A DNA stretch of 64,000 nt from Pseudomonadota bacterium (GCA_021798915.1 JAJZBM010000008.1:40597-104596), one strand, 5' to 3'; positions 53,817 to 62,870 are shown, counted from the stretch's first letter. Numbers and translations: made by a program. Notes: a model not told the origin generated them from the sequence alone.

Positions 53817-54794
53817 TTATGGCACCGCTGCGCCCTGGGTCTCGACGTAAAGGCTATAGACCGAGGTGCTGGCGCAGATGAACAACCGGTTGCGTTTGGC
53901 GCCGCCGAAGGTCAGGTTGGCGGCGGATTCCGGCAGGTGGATCTTGCCGATCAGGTCGCCGTTCGGGGCGTAGCAGCGCACCCCGTGCTCGCTCGCCGCC
54001 GCCCAACCCATGCTGCACCAGACATTGCCGTCGATATCGGTGCGCAGGCCATCGGTGAAGCCGGGGGCGAAATTCTCGGCGAAAACCCGACTTTTGCGCA
54101 GCTTGCCGCTCGTCACATCGGCGTCGAACACCCGGATATGCGCGGGCCCACCATCGGTCGCGCCGCTATCGACGATATAAAGCCGCTTTTCATCGGGCGA
54201 GAAAGCAAGGCCGTTGGGCTGCACGAAATCATCCGCGACCACCTTGGCATACCCCGTCACCGGGTCGAGCCGATAGACGTTGTGCGGCAGTTCGTCCTCG
54301 CCCTTGTTGCCCTCGTAATGGCCCTTGATGCCGTAATTGGGGTCGGAGAACCAGACGCCGCCATCGGAGGCGACGATGACATCGTTCGGGGAATTGAGGC
54401 GCTTGCCCTCGAACCGGTCGATGAGCACGGTGATCGTGCCGTCATGCTCGGTGCGGGTTACCCGCCGCGTCCCATGCTCGCAGGAAATCAACCGGCCCTC
54501 GCGATCGACGGTATTGCCGTTGCTGTTGTTGGAGGGGGCGCGGAAGACGCTGACATGGCCGTCATCCTCTAGCCAGCGGAGCTGGCGGTTATTGGGGATG
54601 TCACTCCACACCAGATAACGCCCGGCGCGGAAATAGGCCGGCCCCTCGGCCCAGCGGCAGCCGGTCGCGATGCGCTCGATATAGCCATTACCGATCAGCG
54701 CCGAAAAGCGCCGGTCGAGTCGCTCCACGCGGGGGTCGGGATAGACCCAGTCCGCGAGCGGGCCGAGCGGGGCAAAGCCGCGTGTGTCGATCAT
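53817..54794 (-). CDS. SMP-30/gluconolactonase/LRE family protein
   Basis: 325 residues. Six-bladed propeller motifs with the metal ligands of the family: CRWAEGPAYF, RLNSPNDVIVASDGGVWFSDP, and FTDGLRTDIDGNVWCS. Probably a sugar lactonase. No signal peptide. It is convergent with the beta-helix gene across paired hairpin repeats and divergent from the DUF3237 gene. Confidence 0.85.
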   Translation of the reverse strand: MIDTRGFAPLGPLADWVYPDPRVERLDRRFSALIGNGYIERIATGCRWAEGPAYFRAGRYLVWSDIPNNRQLRWLEDDGHVSVFRAPSNNSNGNTVDREGRLISCEHGTRRVTRTEHDGTITVLIDRFEGKRLNSPNDVIVASDGGVWFSDPNYGIKGHYEGNKGEDELPHNVYRLDPVTGYAKVVADDFVQPNGLAFSPDEKRLYIVDSGATDGGPAHIRVFDADVTSGKLRKSRVFAENFAPGFTDGLRTDIDGNVWCSMGWAAASEHGVRCYAPNGDLIGKIHLPESAANLTFGGAKRNRLFICASTSVYSLYVETQGAAVP

Positions 54795-54888
54795 TTTTTC
54801 CTCCCAGGTTCAACGAGATCATGGGAAACTATAGCGCAATGGCGCCCGAAGTCAGGGTGGCCCCGCAATCCGGAAGGACAGTGACACT

Positions 54889-55356
54889 ATGACGCCGACA
54901 GAACCGACACTGGAAGCCGTTTTCACCGCCGAGGTCACGGTCGGCGCCGCCATCGAGGCCGGCGGCACGGCGGGGTTCCGGCGGCGCATCATCCCGATCC
55001 TCGGCGGCGCGGTGCGCGGCCCGCGCCTGGTCGGCGAGGTGCTGACGCTGGGCGCCGATTGGCAACTGATCGAGGAGGAGGGGACGATCACCCGGCTGGT
55101 CGCGCGCTACGCCATGCGGATCAGCGACGGCACGGTGGTCACCATCGTCAACCGGGCGTTGCGGCACGGGCCGGCGGCGGTGATGGCGCGGCTCGCGGCG
55201 GGCGAGGTGGTCGATCCGGCGCTCTATTATTTCCGCGGCGCGCCATGCTTCGAAGCGCCATCGGGGCCGCATCGCTGGCTCAGCGAAAGCCTCTTCGTCT
55301 GCTCCGGCGCCCGCGCCGCACGCGCCGTGATGATCGATTTTTATCGCGTCAGGTGA
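54889..55356 (+). CDS. DUF3237 family protein
   Basis: 155 residues. The DUF3237 pattern is clear: PTLEAVFTAEVTVGAAIEAG, RRIIPILGGAVRGPRLVGEVL, GADWQLIEEEGT, and RGAPCFEAPSGPHRWLSESLFVC. Function unknown; the family is a small lipocalin-like barrel. Divergent from the SMP-30 gene, followed by a family-A hairpin and then IS5 remnants. Confidence 0.85.
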   Translation: MTPTEPTLEAVFTAEVTVGAAIEAGGTAGFRRRIIPILGGAVRGPRLVGEVLTLGADWQLIEEEGTITRLVARYAMRISDGTVVTIVNRALRHGPAAVMARLAAGEVVDPALYYFRGAPCFEAPSGPHRWLSESLFVCSGARAARAVMIDFYRVR

Positions 55357-55359
55357 GAA

Positions 55360-55406
55360 TGAAAAATTGTTCTTTTCCGAAAAAAAGAACCAAAAACTTT
55401 TCGAGC
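55360..55406. terminator. Family-A hairpin repeat after DUF3237, abutting IS5 debris
   Basis: Imperfect stem GTTCTTTTCC/AAAAAGAAC at 55369-55390 followed by CAAAAACTTTTC. The IS5-like coding remnant begins right after, so the repeat marks the probable insertion or recombination point. Confidence 0.65.
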
Positions 55407-55851
55407 AGCACTGGCTGAAGCTGTCGCGGGGCACGATCGTCGATGCGACCATCATCCACGCGCCGAGTTCGACCAAGAACCAAGAGAAGGCGGGCGATCC
55501 GGGATGCCGCGCCGAACGCGCGGGATTTCACCAACCGACGGTATCGTCATCGCGGGGGGGGTGAACCCGGTGCAGCGGGCGCGCAATCGCACGAAGTCGA
55601 AGGTCCGGGCCAAGGTCGAACACGGCTTCGGGGTGATCAAGCGGGTCTTCGGCTTCAGCAAGGTCCGCTATCGGGGGCTGGACAAGAACGCGCACCGGCT
55701 GTTCGTGACCTGCGCGCTGGCAAACCTGTTCATGGTGCGTGAACGATTGCCGCGGAACTGGATGAAAGAGGTAGAAATTTCGTGTCGGTCGGAGCGGTTT
55801 CGCCCTGTCTTCTGGCCAATGGCCGGGCCTGAGCCATCGAGAACCCGCTGA
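55407..55851 (+). pseudogene. IS5-family transposase remnant (two frames)
   Basis: Two out-of-phase pieces of an IS5-type transposase. The first reads LSRGTIVDATIIHAPSSTKN then is lost. The second, starting near 55561, reads NPVQRARNRTKSKVRAKVEH, then FGVIKRVFGFSKVRYRGLDKN. The 5' end and a central portion are missing and the frame is broken, so it cannot make transposase. No clear terminal inverted repeats. Confidence 0.8.
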
Positions 55852-55874
55852 TCAAACCTTCCGTAGAAAACTGA

Positions 55875-56165
55875 AACGGCGCGCAGGGCTTCATCTTCTT
55901 CGGCAAGGGCGGGGAGATCGCGAGCAACCGGCTGGAGGATCAGGAACTTTCCGTGCTCACGCTGCAGCTTTTGTAAAACTGTCTGATCTATGTGAACACG
56001 CTGATGCTGCAACGGAACCTGACCGAGCCCGCGTGGCTTGAACGGATGACGTCAGAGGATCACCGGGCACTGACGCCGGCGATTCATGCCCACATCAACC
56101 CCTATGGCCGGTTGACCGCCGATCTCAGTCGGCGGATCGACTTCGAGCAGCAGGTCGCGGCGTGA
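55875..56165 (+). pseudogene. Tn3-family transposase C-terminal remnant
   Basis: In-frame residues match the C-terminus of Tn3-type Tnp[34 protein letters not shown], then RALTPAIHAHINPYGRL. A TAA at 55974-55976 replaces what should be a Gln codon before NCLIYVNT, so a single nonsense change splits it. The natural stop TGA overlaps the next recombinase start. Only the last ~95 codons remain. Confidence 0.82.
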
Positions 56166-56860
56166 TGGGGCGTGCGCAAACGATCGTTTGTACGGCGCCT
56201 GCGCAACCCCAGGCGAAACAAAGCGTTGCGCCGCGCAAAAACCGGTTGCCAAACAAACCTGAAAAGCAACCGAATAACGCAACGGAACCGGTCCTGATCG
56301 GCTACGCCCGGGTCTCACGGGCGGAGGGGCAGGATCTCAAACCCCAGGTCAGCGCGCTGGAGGCAGTGGGCTGTCGGCGCATCCATGAGGCACGCGCCTT
56401 CGGCGACCGCTGGGACCGTCCGGAACTGACCCGGCTGCTCGCACGGCTGGAACGGGGCGACGTGCTCGTCGTCTGGAAACTCGACCGCCTGTCGCGATCT
56501 CTCAAGGATCTTCTGCTGATCCTGGAGCGAATCAGCGCCGCCGGCTCGGGGTTCCGTTCACTGACAGAATCGATCGACACGACCGTGCCCGCCGAGCGGA
56601 TCATGATGCAGATGCTCGGCGCGTTCGCGGAATACGAGCGCGAAATGATGAAGGAGCGCACTCAGGCTGGACTCAAAGCGGCCCGCGCGGAAAGCCGTCA
56701 CGGCGGGCGGCGACCAAAATTCACCCCCGCGCAGCGCGTGGAAATCCTCAGCATGCTCGCCGCCGGCCGGCCCGCAGCCGAGGTCGCCCGATTGTTCCAG
56801 GTGCATCCCGCGACGATTAGCCGGCTCAACGCCGCGTCACGTCAAACCGAGGTGGCTTGA
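56165..56860 (+). CDS. Serine recombinase (Tn3-type resolvase/invertase)
   Basis: 231 residues from the ATG at 56165 (GTG at 56162 overlaps the tnpA stop). The catalytic Ser is about residue 51 in LIGYARVSRAEGQDL. Further family motifs are VVWKLDRLSRSLKDL, MMQMLGAFAEYEREMMKERT, and a C-terminal helix-turn-helix RPAAEVARLFQVHPATISRL. An extra ~40-residue N-terminal extension is unusual. Frame intact, so it may still act. Confidence 0.85.
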   Translation: MGRAQTIVCTAPAQPQAKQSVAPRKNRLPNKPEKQPNNATEPVLIGYARVSRAEGQDLKPQVSALEAVGCRRIHEARAFGDRWDRPELTRLLARLERGDVLVVWKLDRLSRSLKDLLLILERISAAGSGFRSLTESIDTTVPAERIMMQMLGAFAEYEREMMKERTQAGLKAARAESRHGGRRPKFTPAQRVEILSMLAAGRPAAEVARLFQVHPATISRLNAASRQTEVA

Positions 56861-57173
56861 ACCAGCCCGTTCATGTTGCGTTCGAAAATTTGGCCGAAAA
56901 TAAACCTGCGAGGTGAACGGGCCTTTTTCAGAGTTTCCTTTGCCTGCCAGGCTTTGCGTGTTGACTGGATGACGACGCGCTTCATGAGTGCCCCCACTGG
57001 AACGGAAAAACGCGAACCAAATTACGCAGGACAAAATAGGCAATTTACATGCCAGAAGGATGGTCCGAGCGTGGGCGGGATCTGCCGCCGCCGTTGGCCC
57101 AGAATTTGCTTAATGTGCTTGGCCATTTGCTTAATGTGCTTGGTAAACAGTGCCTTCGTCGGAGTTTCACCCG
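56861..57173. other. Intergenic region after the recombinase with hairpin and tandem repeats
   Basis: 313 bases with no convincing gene. A 9-bp inverted repeat, GCCCGTTCA (56865) and TGAACGGGC (56914) followed by CTTTTTC, may be a terminator or part of a recombination site. The 21-bp tandem repeat at 57104-57143 lies just upstream of the binding-protein gene. Confidence 0.5.
57104..57143 (+). repeat. Two 19-bp tandem repeats with 21-bp period
   Basis: ATTTGCTTAATGTGCTTGG occurs twice, at 57104-57122 and 57125-57143. The period of two helical turns and position 31 bp before the chosen start suggest a regulator-binding site or slipped duplication. Confidence 0.6.
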
Positions 57174-58394
57174 ATGACAAAATGGGAACTCATAATCGCC
57201 ATGGTCTTCTCCACACCGTTTCGCCGCCTTACTACGGCCAGCATCTCGCGCGCACTGGCGTTTGCCGCGCTCACATTTGCCCCGCATTTCACCAGTGCAG
57301 CCGAACCGGCATCCATCCCGGTCGGTCTCGTCGCGGCGCTTTCGGGCCAATCGGCCGCGTCGGGCGAGGCGATCACGCGCGGACTCGCGGTTGCCATTGA
57401 TGAGATCAACCAGGCGGGCGGTGTGCTCGGCCGCCCTTTGACGCTGGTGCGGCGGGATGACGAGTCGAATCCCGGCAAGGGGATTGCGGCGGCGCGCGAA
57501 TTGATCTCACGTGAGCATGTTGCCGCCTTTTTTGGCGGCATCGACACACCGGTCTCGGTCGCGCTCGTGCCGATCGCGAACAAGGAGAAAACGCCGTTCA
57601 TCGGCGTCTGGGCGGCGGGCACCGCGATCACGCGGAATGGCGCCAATCCGAATTACGTCTTTCGGGTCTCCGCCGTCGATGTCTTGGTCGATCAACGCCT
57701 AATGCGCTACACTGTCACCATCGCCAAGGCGCAGCGTCCCGGGCTCATGTTGATCGATAACCCATGGGGGGAGTCGAACCGTGCCGGGCTCGAGGCCGCC
57801 GCCAAGGCTGCCGGTGTTTCCGTGACTGGCGCCGAGAGTTTTGAGTCCGGCGATACCGACATGACCCCGCAACTCACACGGCTCAAGATGGCGGGCGCGG
57901 ACGCCATCATCTTGGTCGGCAACGCCGCGCCTGCGGCCGAGGTGATCCGTTCGCTCGACCGCATGGGCTGGGCCGTTCCGGTGATTTCGCATTGGGGAAT
58001 TTCCGGCGGGCGTTTTCCCGAACTCGCCGGGCCGTCGGCCGAGAAGGTTGCGTTTATTCAGACCTATAGTTTTTTCAAATCGAGCGCGCGGGGCGAGGCG
58101 GTGTTGGCCGCGCTCGAGAAGAAATATCCGGCGATCAAGGGGGCTGAGGATATCATCGCTCCGGTTGGCACTGCTGACGCCTATGACGCGATGCATCTTC
58201 TCGCGCTCGCCATCGCTAAGGCAGGATCGACGGAAGGGCCGGCCATCCAGGCAGCCCTCGAAGCGCTGCCTCCCTATGACGGGCTGATCAAGCGCTACGC
58301 GCCCGCCTTCACCGCTGCCAATCACGATGCGCTCGGCGCTGATGATTACATCATGGTCCATTTCGCCGAGAATAAGATCGTGCCGGTGCAGTAA
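57174..58394 (+). CDS. Branched-chain-type ABC transporter periplasmic substrate-binding protein
   Basis: 406 residues from the ATG at 57174; the ATG at 57201 gives a cleaner signal peptide (LAFAALTFAPHFTSA-AEP). Leu/Ile/Val-type binding fold: IPVGLVAALSGQSAASGEA, ELISREHVAAFFGGIDTPVS, PNYVFRVSAVD, and GADAIILVGNAAPAAEVIRSL. Ligand not deduced. First gene of the transport operon; LivH follows 5 nt later. Confidence 0.88.
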   Translation: MTKWELIIAMVFSTPFRRLTTASISRALAFAALTFAPHFTSAAEPASIPVGLVAALSGQSAASGEAITRGLAVAIDEINQAGGVLGRPLTLVRRDDESNPGKGIAAARELISREHVAAFFGGIDTPVSVALVPIANKEKTPFIGVWAAGTAITRNGANPNYVFRVSAVDVLVDQRLMRYTVTIAKAQRPGLMLIDNPWGESNRAGLEAAAKAAGVSVTGAESFESGDTDMTPQLTRLKMAGADAIILVGNAAPAAEVIRSLDRMGWAVPVISHWGISGGRFPELAGPSAEKVAFIQTYSFFKSSARGEAVLAALEKKYPAIKGAEDIIAPVGTADAYDAMHLLALAIAKAGSTEGPAIQAALEALPPYDGLIKRYAPAFTAANHDALGADDYIMVHFAENKIVPVQ

Positions 58395-58399
58395 CGCGG

Positions 58400-59269
58400 A
58401 TGTTTGCCGCCTCTGTCATCAGCGGGCTTGCCATCGGCGCCATGTATGGCCTGCTCGCACTCGGCTACCATATCACCTGGGTCGTGTCGCGAAGCGTGAA
58501 TTTCGCGCAGGGCAGCGTGATGATGCTGGGCGCGGTGGTCGTGTTTTCACTGCGAGTAACCCTAGGCTGGCCGATGCCGTTCGCGATCGCGACGGCGCTG
58601 ATCGGCTGCGCCGGCTTTGGCATCGTGTTGGAACGGATCGCGGTGCGACCTTTCCGTGCTCGCGGTTCCGACTCCTGGCTGATGGCAACGGTTGCTGCCG
58701 GGATGCTGGTCGAGAACGCGGCGATGTTTCTGTTCGGCAAGGAGCCACGTGGCATGCCATCGGCGCTGGCGCGTCATCCGGTCATGCTGTTCGGTGTCGG
58801 CGTCTTGCCGCTCCATATCGTAATCCTATTGACTGGGATCGGTCTCGCCGGAGTGTTTTTGGTGGCGACACGGGCAACCCCGCTGGGCAAAGCCCTGCTC
58901 GCCGTGGTGCAAAATCCGCGTGCCGCCCAACTTATGGGCATCGATGCGACCAAAGTGACGGTTTTTGCTTACGCTTTGTCCTCTGCTTTGGTCGGGCTCG
59001 CGGGTGTTCTGATCGCGCCGCTTACCAATGTCACGGCCGATATGGGCTTCGTTTTCGGCATCAAGGGATTTGCCGCAGCTATTCTCGGCGGGCTGGAGAC
59101 CCCTTGGGGTGTTGTGCTCGCCGGGCTATTGCTCGGCCTCGCCGAGGCGTTCGCCACCGCTTTCGTCGGCTCCGGGGCGACGGTGATGGCGAGTTTCGGG
59201 CTCGTCATTGTCGCGCTCTATCTTCGCCCGCATGGTCTTTTTGGCCGGGCGCCGGCGCGCAAGGTCTGA
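58400..59269 (+). CDS. Branched-chain-type ABC transporter permease (LivH family)
   Basis: 289 residues, about eight membrane helices. The LivH entry is FAASVISGLAIGAMYGLLALGYH. The cytoplasmic coupling motif AVVQNPRAAQLMGIDATKV and KGFAAAILGGLETPWGVVLAGL are typical. One of two permease subunits; the other is the N-terminal part of the next gene. Confidence 0.88.
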   Translation: MFAASVISGLAIGAMYGLLALGYHITWVVSRSVNFAQGSVMMLGAVVVFSLRVTLGWPMPFAIATALIGCAGFGIVLERIAVRPFRARGSDSWLMATVAAGMLVENAAMFLFGKEPRGMPSALARHPVMLFGVGVLPLHIVILLTGIGLAGVFLVATRATPLGKALLAVVQNPRAAQLMGIDATKVTVFAYALSSALVGLAGVLIAPLTNVTADMGFVFGIKGFAAAILGGLETPWGVVLAGLLLGLAEAFATAFVGSGATVMASFGLVIVALYLRPHGLFGRAPARKV

Positions 59270-59270
59270 T

Positions 59271-61778
59271 ATGCGGCGCGCGCCACGTGGGGGTGTCGCA
59301 GGTGGTGTCGGCCTCGCCGTCGCGCTTGCGCTGTCGGCGGGGTGGCTCGACGATTATCAGGCACTGGTGCTCGGCGAGGTTGGCATAGTCGCCATCATTG
59401 GCGTCGGCCTCAATGTTCTGATCGGGCTTTCTGGGCAGATCTCGATCGGGCAGGTGGCGTTTCAGGCGATCGGCGCCTACACCGTCGCCCTCGTCACCGC
59501 GAATGCCCCCGCGCTGTTCTGGCCAGCCCTCGCGCTCGGCGTTGCGATCGCGGCGTTCTGCGGCTTTCTTCTCGCCTTGCCCGCCATGCGGCTCAAAGGG
59601 CCGTATCTCGCCATGATCACCATCGCTTTCGCGTTCGTGGTCGAACACGGCATCATCATTGGCAAAGTCCTGACCGGCGGCGCCAATGGCGTCGCCCTCG
59701 GCGCGAGCGTGCCGCTCCCCTGGGGCGAGGCGCGAACGCAGACGCTGGCGGGGCTAATCGTGCTGATCGCGGCGGCGACCCTTCTCGCCTATGCCGCGCT
59801 TGCCCGCAGCCGGCTCGGTCTCGCCCTTGCCGCAGTGCGCGACAGCGAAGCCGCGGCCGCCGCGATCGGGCTCGATCCGGTTGCGCTGAAATGTCTCGCC
59901 TTCGCCATCGCCGCTGGGCTCGGCGGGCTCGCAGGTGGATTATTCGCGCCCCTCATCGGCTTTATCAGTCCCGAGACCTTTCCCCTCTCGGCCTCCATTC
60001 TCGACGTTCTCGCGGTGATGCTGGGCGGCACCGGCGCGACACTGGGGCCGGCTTTCGGCGCCGTCATCGTCGTTTTGCTGCCGGAGATGCTGGCGGGGCT
60101 CGCGGAATATCGTCTGCTCTTCGTCGGCTTGCTGTTGCTGATCGTTTTGCTGATCGCGCCATCCGGCATCGCTGGCGTGATCTCGCGTTTTGGGCCAAAG
60201 CGCCGCGCGCGGGTGGTCCCGGCGACAATTCCGTTCGATCTCACCGCCTTTCTCGGGCTTGGCGAGGCGGCACAGGCGGCAAGCAACGGGCTCGTGGCCG
60301 AAAGCCTCGCGCTCGCCTTCGGCGGGCTACGGGCGGTGGACGGGTTTTCGGCACGGTTTCGGCCCGGCGCGATCACCGCGCTGATCGGCCCGAATGGCGC
60401 CGGTAAATCGACCGTGCTCAATCTTCTATCCGGTTTTTACCGCGCCGATGCTGGGCATATCCTGCTCGCGGGCCGCGCCATCGATGGGCTCGACGCACGC
60501 AATCGGGCGCGACGCGGGCTTGCGCGCGGGTTTCAGACGGCGCTGCTGTTCGATGGCTTGAGTGCGCTCGATACTGTTCGGGTGGCGCTGCCGGGCAGGC
60601 GCCGGCTCGGCGCGGCGCCCGCTGAAATCGCTCATCGGCTGCTCGCCAGTGTCGGCTATGACGGCGACGCGGCGATGCGCGCCGGCACTCTCGGGCCGCG
60701 GGCGCGGCGGCAGGTGGAGATCGCTCGCGCCTTGGCGCTCCGGCCGCGGGTTCTGCTGCTCGATGAGCCGGCCGCTGGGCTGACCGTGGCCGAGCGAGGG
60801 CCGCTCGCCCGGCTGCTGCGCGACATCGCCGCCGCTGGGGTCGCCGTGGTGTTGATCGAGCATGATCTCACCTTGGTCATGGAACTCTCCGACCAAGTGG
60901 TGGTGCTGGATCAGGGGCGGGTGATCGCGACCGGCCCGCCCGATGTGGTGCAAGCCGATCCGGCCGTGCGGGCGGCCTATCTCGGCAGCCCGAGGGCAGC
61001 GCCCATCGCTTCCCCGGTCGCGCCGGCGCCTGGACAAGCGGTGATGCTCAACGTCGCCGGGCTGGCCGCCGGCTATGGTGGCGCGCCGGTGGTGGCGGGC
61101 GTGTCCTTCTCGATCAACGCGGGCGAAACTCTCGCCATTCTCGGTGCCAATGGTGCCGGCAAATCGACGCTACTCGCGGCCATCGTCGGTTTACTGTCCC
61201 CCTCGTCCGGGTCGGTCGAGTTCGAGGGGATGGCGGTGACCGGGTTTTCAGCCGCCGCCCTCGCCGCGCGCGGGTTGGTTCTGGTGCCCGAGGGGCGGCA
61301 GGTGTTTCCTGAACTTTCGGTGCGCGACAATCTCCGTCTCGGCGCCTTCGCCCGCCGCGCGTGGCCGGATGATGACGAGCTGGAGGCGGTTTTTGCCCGT
61401 TTCCCCCGCCTTGCCGAGCGCGCTCGGCAGCGTGCTGGGCTCCTCTCCGGTGGCGAGCAACAGATGCTGGCGATCGCCCGTGGCCTGCTCGCACGCCCGC
61501 GCCTGCTCTTGCTCGACGAACCCTCGCTCGGTCTCGCGCCCCGGATCGCCGAGCGCCTGTTCGCGGATCTTGCCGCTCTCGCCAACGAGGGGTTGACCAT
61601 GGTCGTCGTCGATCAGATGGCAACGCTCGCGCTCGGCATCGCCGATCGCGCCATCGTCCTCGAAAACGGCCGCGTCACGCGCGCCGGGCGGGCCGCGCAA
61701 CTGGCCGCCGATGGCGATCTCGCCGCCGCCTATCTCGGCGGCATGGCGGCAAGTCGGGTCGCGTCATCAATCATCTGA
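59271..61778 (+). CDS. LivM permease-LivG ATPase-LivF ATPase triple fusion
   Basis: 835 residues from the ATG at 59271, 1 nt after the LivH stop. Residues 1-320 are a LivM permease (GLNVLIGLSGQISIGQVAFQ, RDSEAAAAAIGLDPVALK). The first ATPase has Walker A GPNGAGKST near residue 372 and Walker B VLLLDEPAAGL, but its signature reads LGPRARRQVEIARAL, not LSGGQ-like. The second has GANGAGKST near 624 and canonical LLSGGEQQMLAIARG. LivM, LivG and LivF are normally three proteins, so this is a complete fused subunit. Confidence 0.88.
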   Translation: MRRAPRGGVAGGVGLAVALALSAGWLDDYQALVLGEVGIVAIIGVGLNVLIGLSGQISIGQVAFQAIGAYTVALVTANAPALFWPALALGVAIAAFCGFLLALPAMRLKGPYLAMITIAFAFVVEHGIIIGKVLTGGANGVALGASVPLPWGEARTQTLAGLIVLIAAATLLAYAALARSRLGLALAAVRDSEAAAAAIGLDPVALKCLAFAIAAGLGGLAGGLFAPLIGFISPETFPLSASILDVLAVMLGGTGATLGPAFGAVIVVLLPEMLAGLAEYRLLFVGLLLLIVLLIAPSGIAGVISRFGPKRRARVVPATIPFDLTAFLGLGEAAQAASNGLVAESLALAFGGLRAVDGFSARFRPGAITALIGPNGAGKSTVLNLLSGFYRADAGHILLAGRAIDGLDARNRARRGLARGFQTALLFDGLSALDTVRVALPGRRRLGAAPAEIAHRLLASVGYDGDAAMRAGTLGPRARRQVEIARALALRPRVLLLDEPAAGLTVAERGPLARLLRDIAAAGVAVVLIEHDLTLVMELSDQVVVLDQGRVIATGPPDVVQADPAVRAAYLGSPRAAPIASPVAPAPGQAVMLNVAGLAAGYGGAPVVAGVSFSINAGETLAILGANGAGKSTLLAAIVGLLSPSSGSVEFEGMAVTGFSAAALAARGLVLVPEGRQVFPELSVRDNLRLGAFARRAWPDDDELEAVFARFPRLAERARQRAGLLSGGEQQMLAIARGLLARPRLLLLDEPSLGLAPRIAERLFADLAALANEGLTMVVVDQMATLALGIADRAIVLENGRVTRAGRAAQLAADGDLAAAYLGGMAASRVASSII

Positions 61779-61795
61779 AAAGGAGAAAATGCCCA

Positions 61796-61921
61796 ATGTC
61801 TTTTTTGGATATTACAATTCTCGGCATCACGCGCGAAATCGACCGCGTGTGTCGTGACATCGACTTTTTCGTTATATCCGGACACGACGCCGAAAGCATC
61901 ACCCGCATCCAGGCCGCCTGA
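61796..61921 (+). CDS. Possible 41-residue small protein between transporter and deacetylase
   Basis: An ATG at 61796, 11 nt after AAGGAG, opens a 41-codon frame (MSFLDITILGITREI...RIQAA) ending 2 nt before the deacetylase start. The tight spacing on both sides and the good ribosome site favour translation. It has no recognised homology and could instead be a leader that couples translation. Confidence 0.4.
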   Translation: MSFLDITILGITREIDRVCRDIDFFVISGHDAESITRIQAA

Positions 61922-61923
61922 TC

Positions 61924-62805
61924 ATGACGCTTCGCACACACGGCCGTTACGCTTATCGCGCGATCAATGACCGGCCGGATTTCTGCTGGCCAGAGGGCAA
62001 GCGGCTTGCCGTCTATGTTGCGCTCAATCTCGAGCATTTCGCGTTCGGGGAAGGTTTGGGCGCGGAGCTCATTCCCGGCGGCCCGGCGCCGGACGTGCCG
62101 AATTTCGCCTGGCGGGACTATGGCAATCGGGTCGGGGCCTGGCGTTTGCTCGAGCTTTTCGAGAAACTCGACTTGCCGATCGCGGTTTTGCTCAACAGCT
62201 TCATCCTCGATCATTGCCCGTCTCTTGCCGCGGCTTTTCTTGCCCGCGGTGACGAGGTCGTCGGTCATGGCCGTACTAATTCCGAGCGCCAATCGGTGTT
62301 GCCGGAATCGGGCGAAGGCGCGCTGATCGCGGAAGCGACGGCGCGTATCGCCGCCTGGTCGGACTTGCGTCCGCGCGGCTGGCTCGGCCCCTGGCTCGCG
62401 CAAAGCCAAGTGACGCCGGACCTCCTCAAGGAGGCTGGCTATGATTATCTTCTCGATTGGTGCCATGACGATCAACCCGTTTGGATGCAAACGCGTTCCG
62501 GCCCGATTCTCTCGGTCCCTTACCCGCAGGAGATCAATGACATTCCGGCGATCGCCGTGCGCCGTGCCGGCGCCGCCGAATTCGCTGACATGATCATCGA
62601 TCAATTCGAGGAAATGCTGGCGCAGAGTGTGGCGCAGCCGCTGGTGATGGGAATCGCGCTGCATGCCTATATCGTCGGCCAGCCGTTTCGTCTCCGCCAT
62701 CTTCGCCGCGCCCTCGCCCATATCGTCGCGCACCGCGAAGATATCTGGATCACGACACCGGGCGCCGTCGCCAAGCATTATGCGACGTTGCCTTTCCCCG
62801 AGTGA
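61924..62805 (+). CDS. Polysaccharide deacetylase-family protein (PuuE/NodB-like)
   Basis: 293 residues. The fold matches the PuuE-like branch of the NodB family: RLAVYVALNLEHFAFGEG, NFAWRDYGNRVGAWRLLELF, GDEVVGHGRTNSERQ, GPWLAQSQVTPDLLKEAGYDYLLDW, and VMGIALHAYIVGQPFRL. The classical DD metal pair of motif 1 is not seen, as in metal-independent members acting on amide compounds rather than on chitin. With the adjacent uptake system it probably hydrolyses an imported amide or ureide. Confidence 0.8.
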   Translation: MTLRTHGRYAYRAINDRPDFCWPEGKRLAVYVALNLEHFAFGEGLGAELIPGGPAPDVPNFAWRDYGNRVGAWRLLELFEKLDLPIAVLLNSFILDHCPSLAAAFLARGDEVVGHGRTNSERQSVLPESGEGALIAEATARIAAWSDLRPRGWLGPWLAQSQVTPDLLKEAGYDYLLDWCHDDQPVWMQTRSGPILSVPYPQEINDIPAIAVRRAGAAEFADMIIDQFEEMLAQSVAQPLVMGIALHAYIVGQPFRLRHLRRALAHIVAHREDIWITTPGAVAKHYATLPFPE

Positions 62806-62870
62806 GATGGTCCCCGTGATGAGGACCGGGGAATACGCTTCCTCGCTGTTCGGTGTGGGTTGAAACGTCG

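Noticed and set aside
56865..56922. Tn3 terminal inverted repeat
   Set aside because: The 9-bp inverted repeat does not resemble the GGGG...TAAG Tn3 ends; it is reported only as part of the intergenic region.
57061..57143. CRISPR-like direct repeats
   Set aside because: Only two copies with a 2-bp gap; no spacers and no cas genes in the window.
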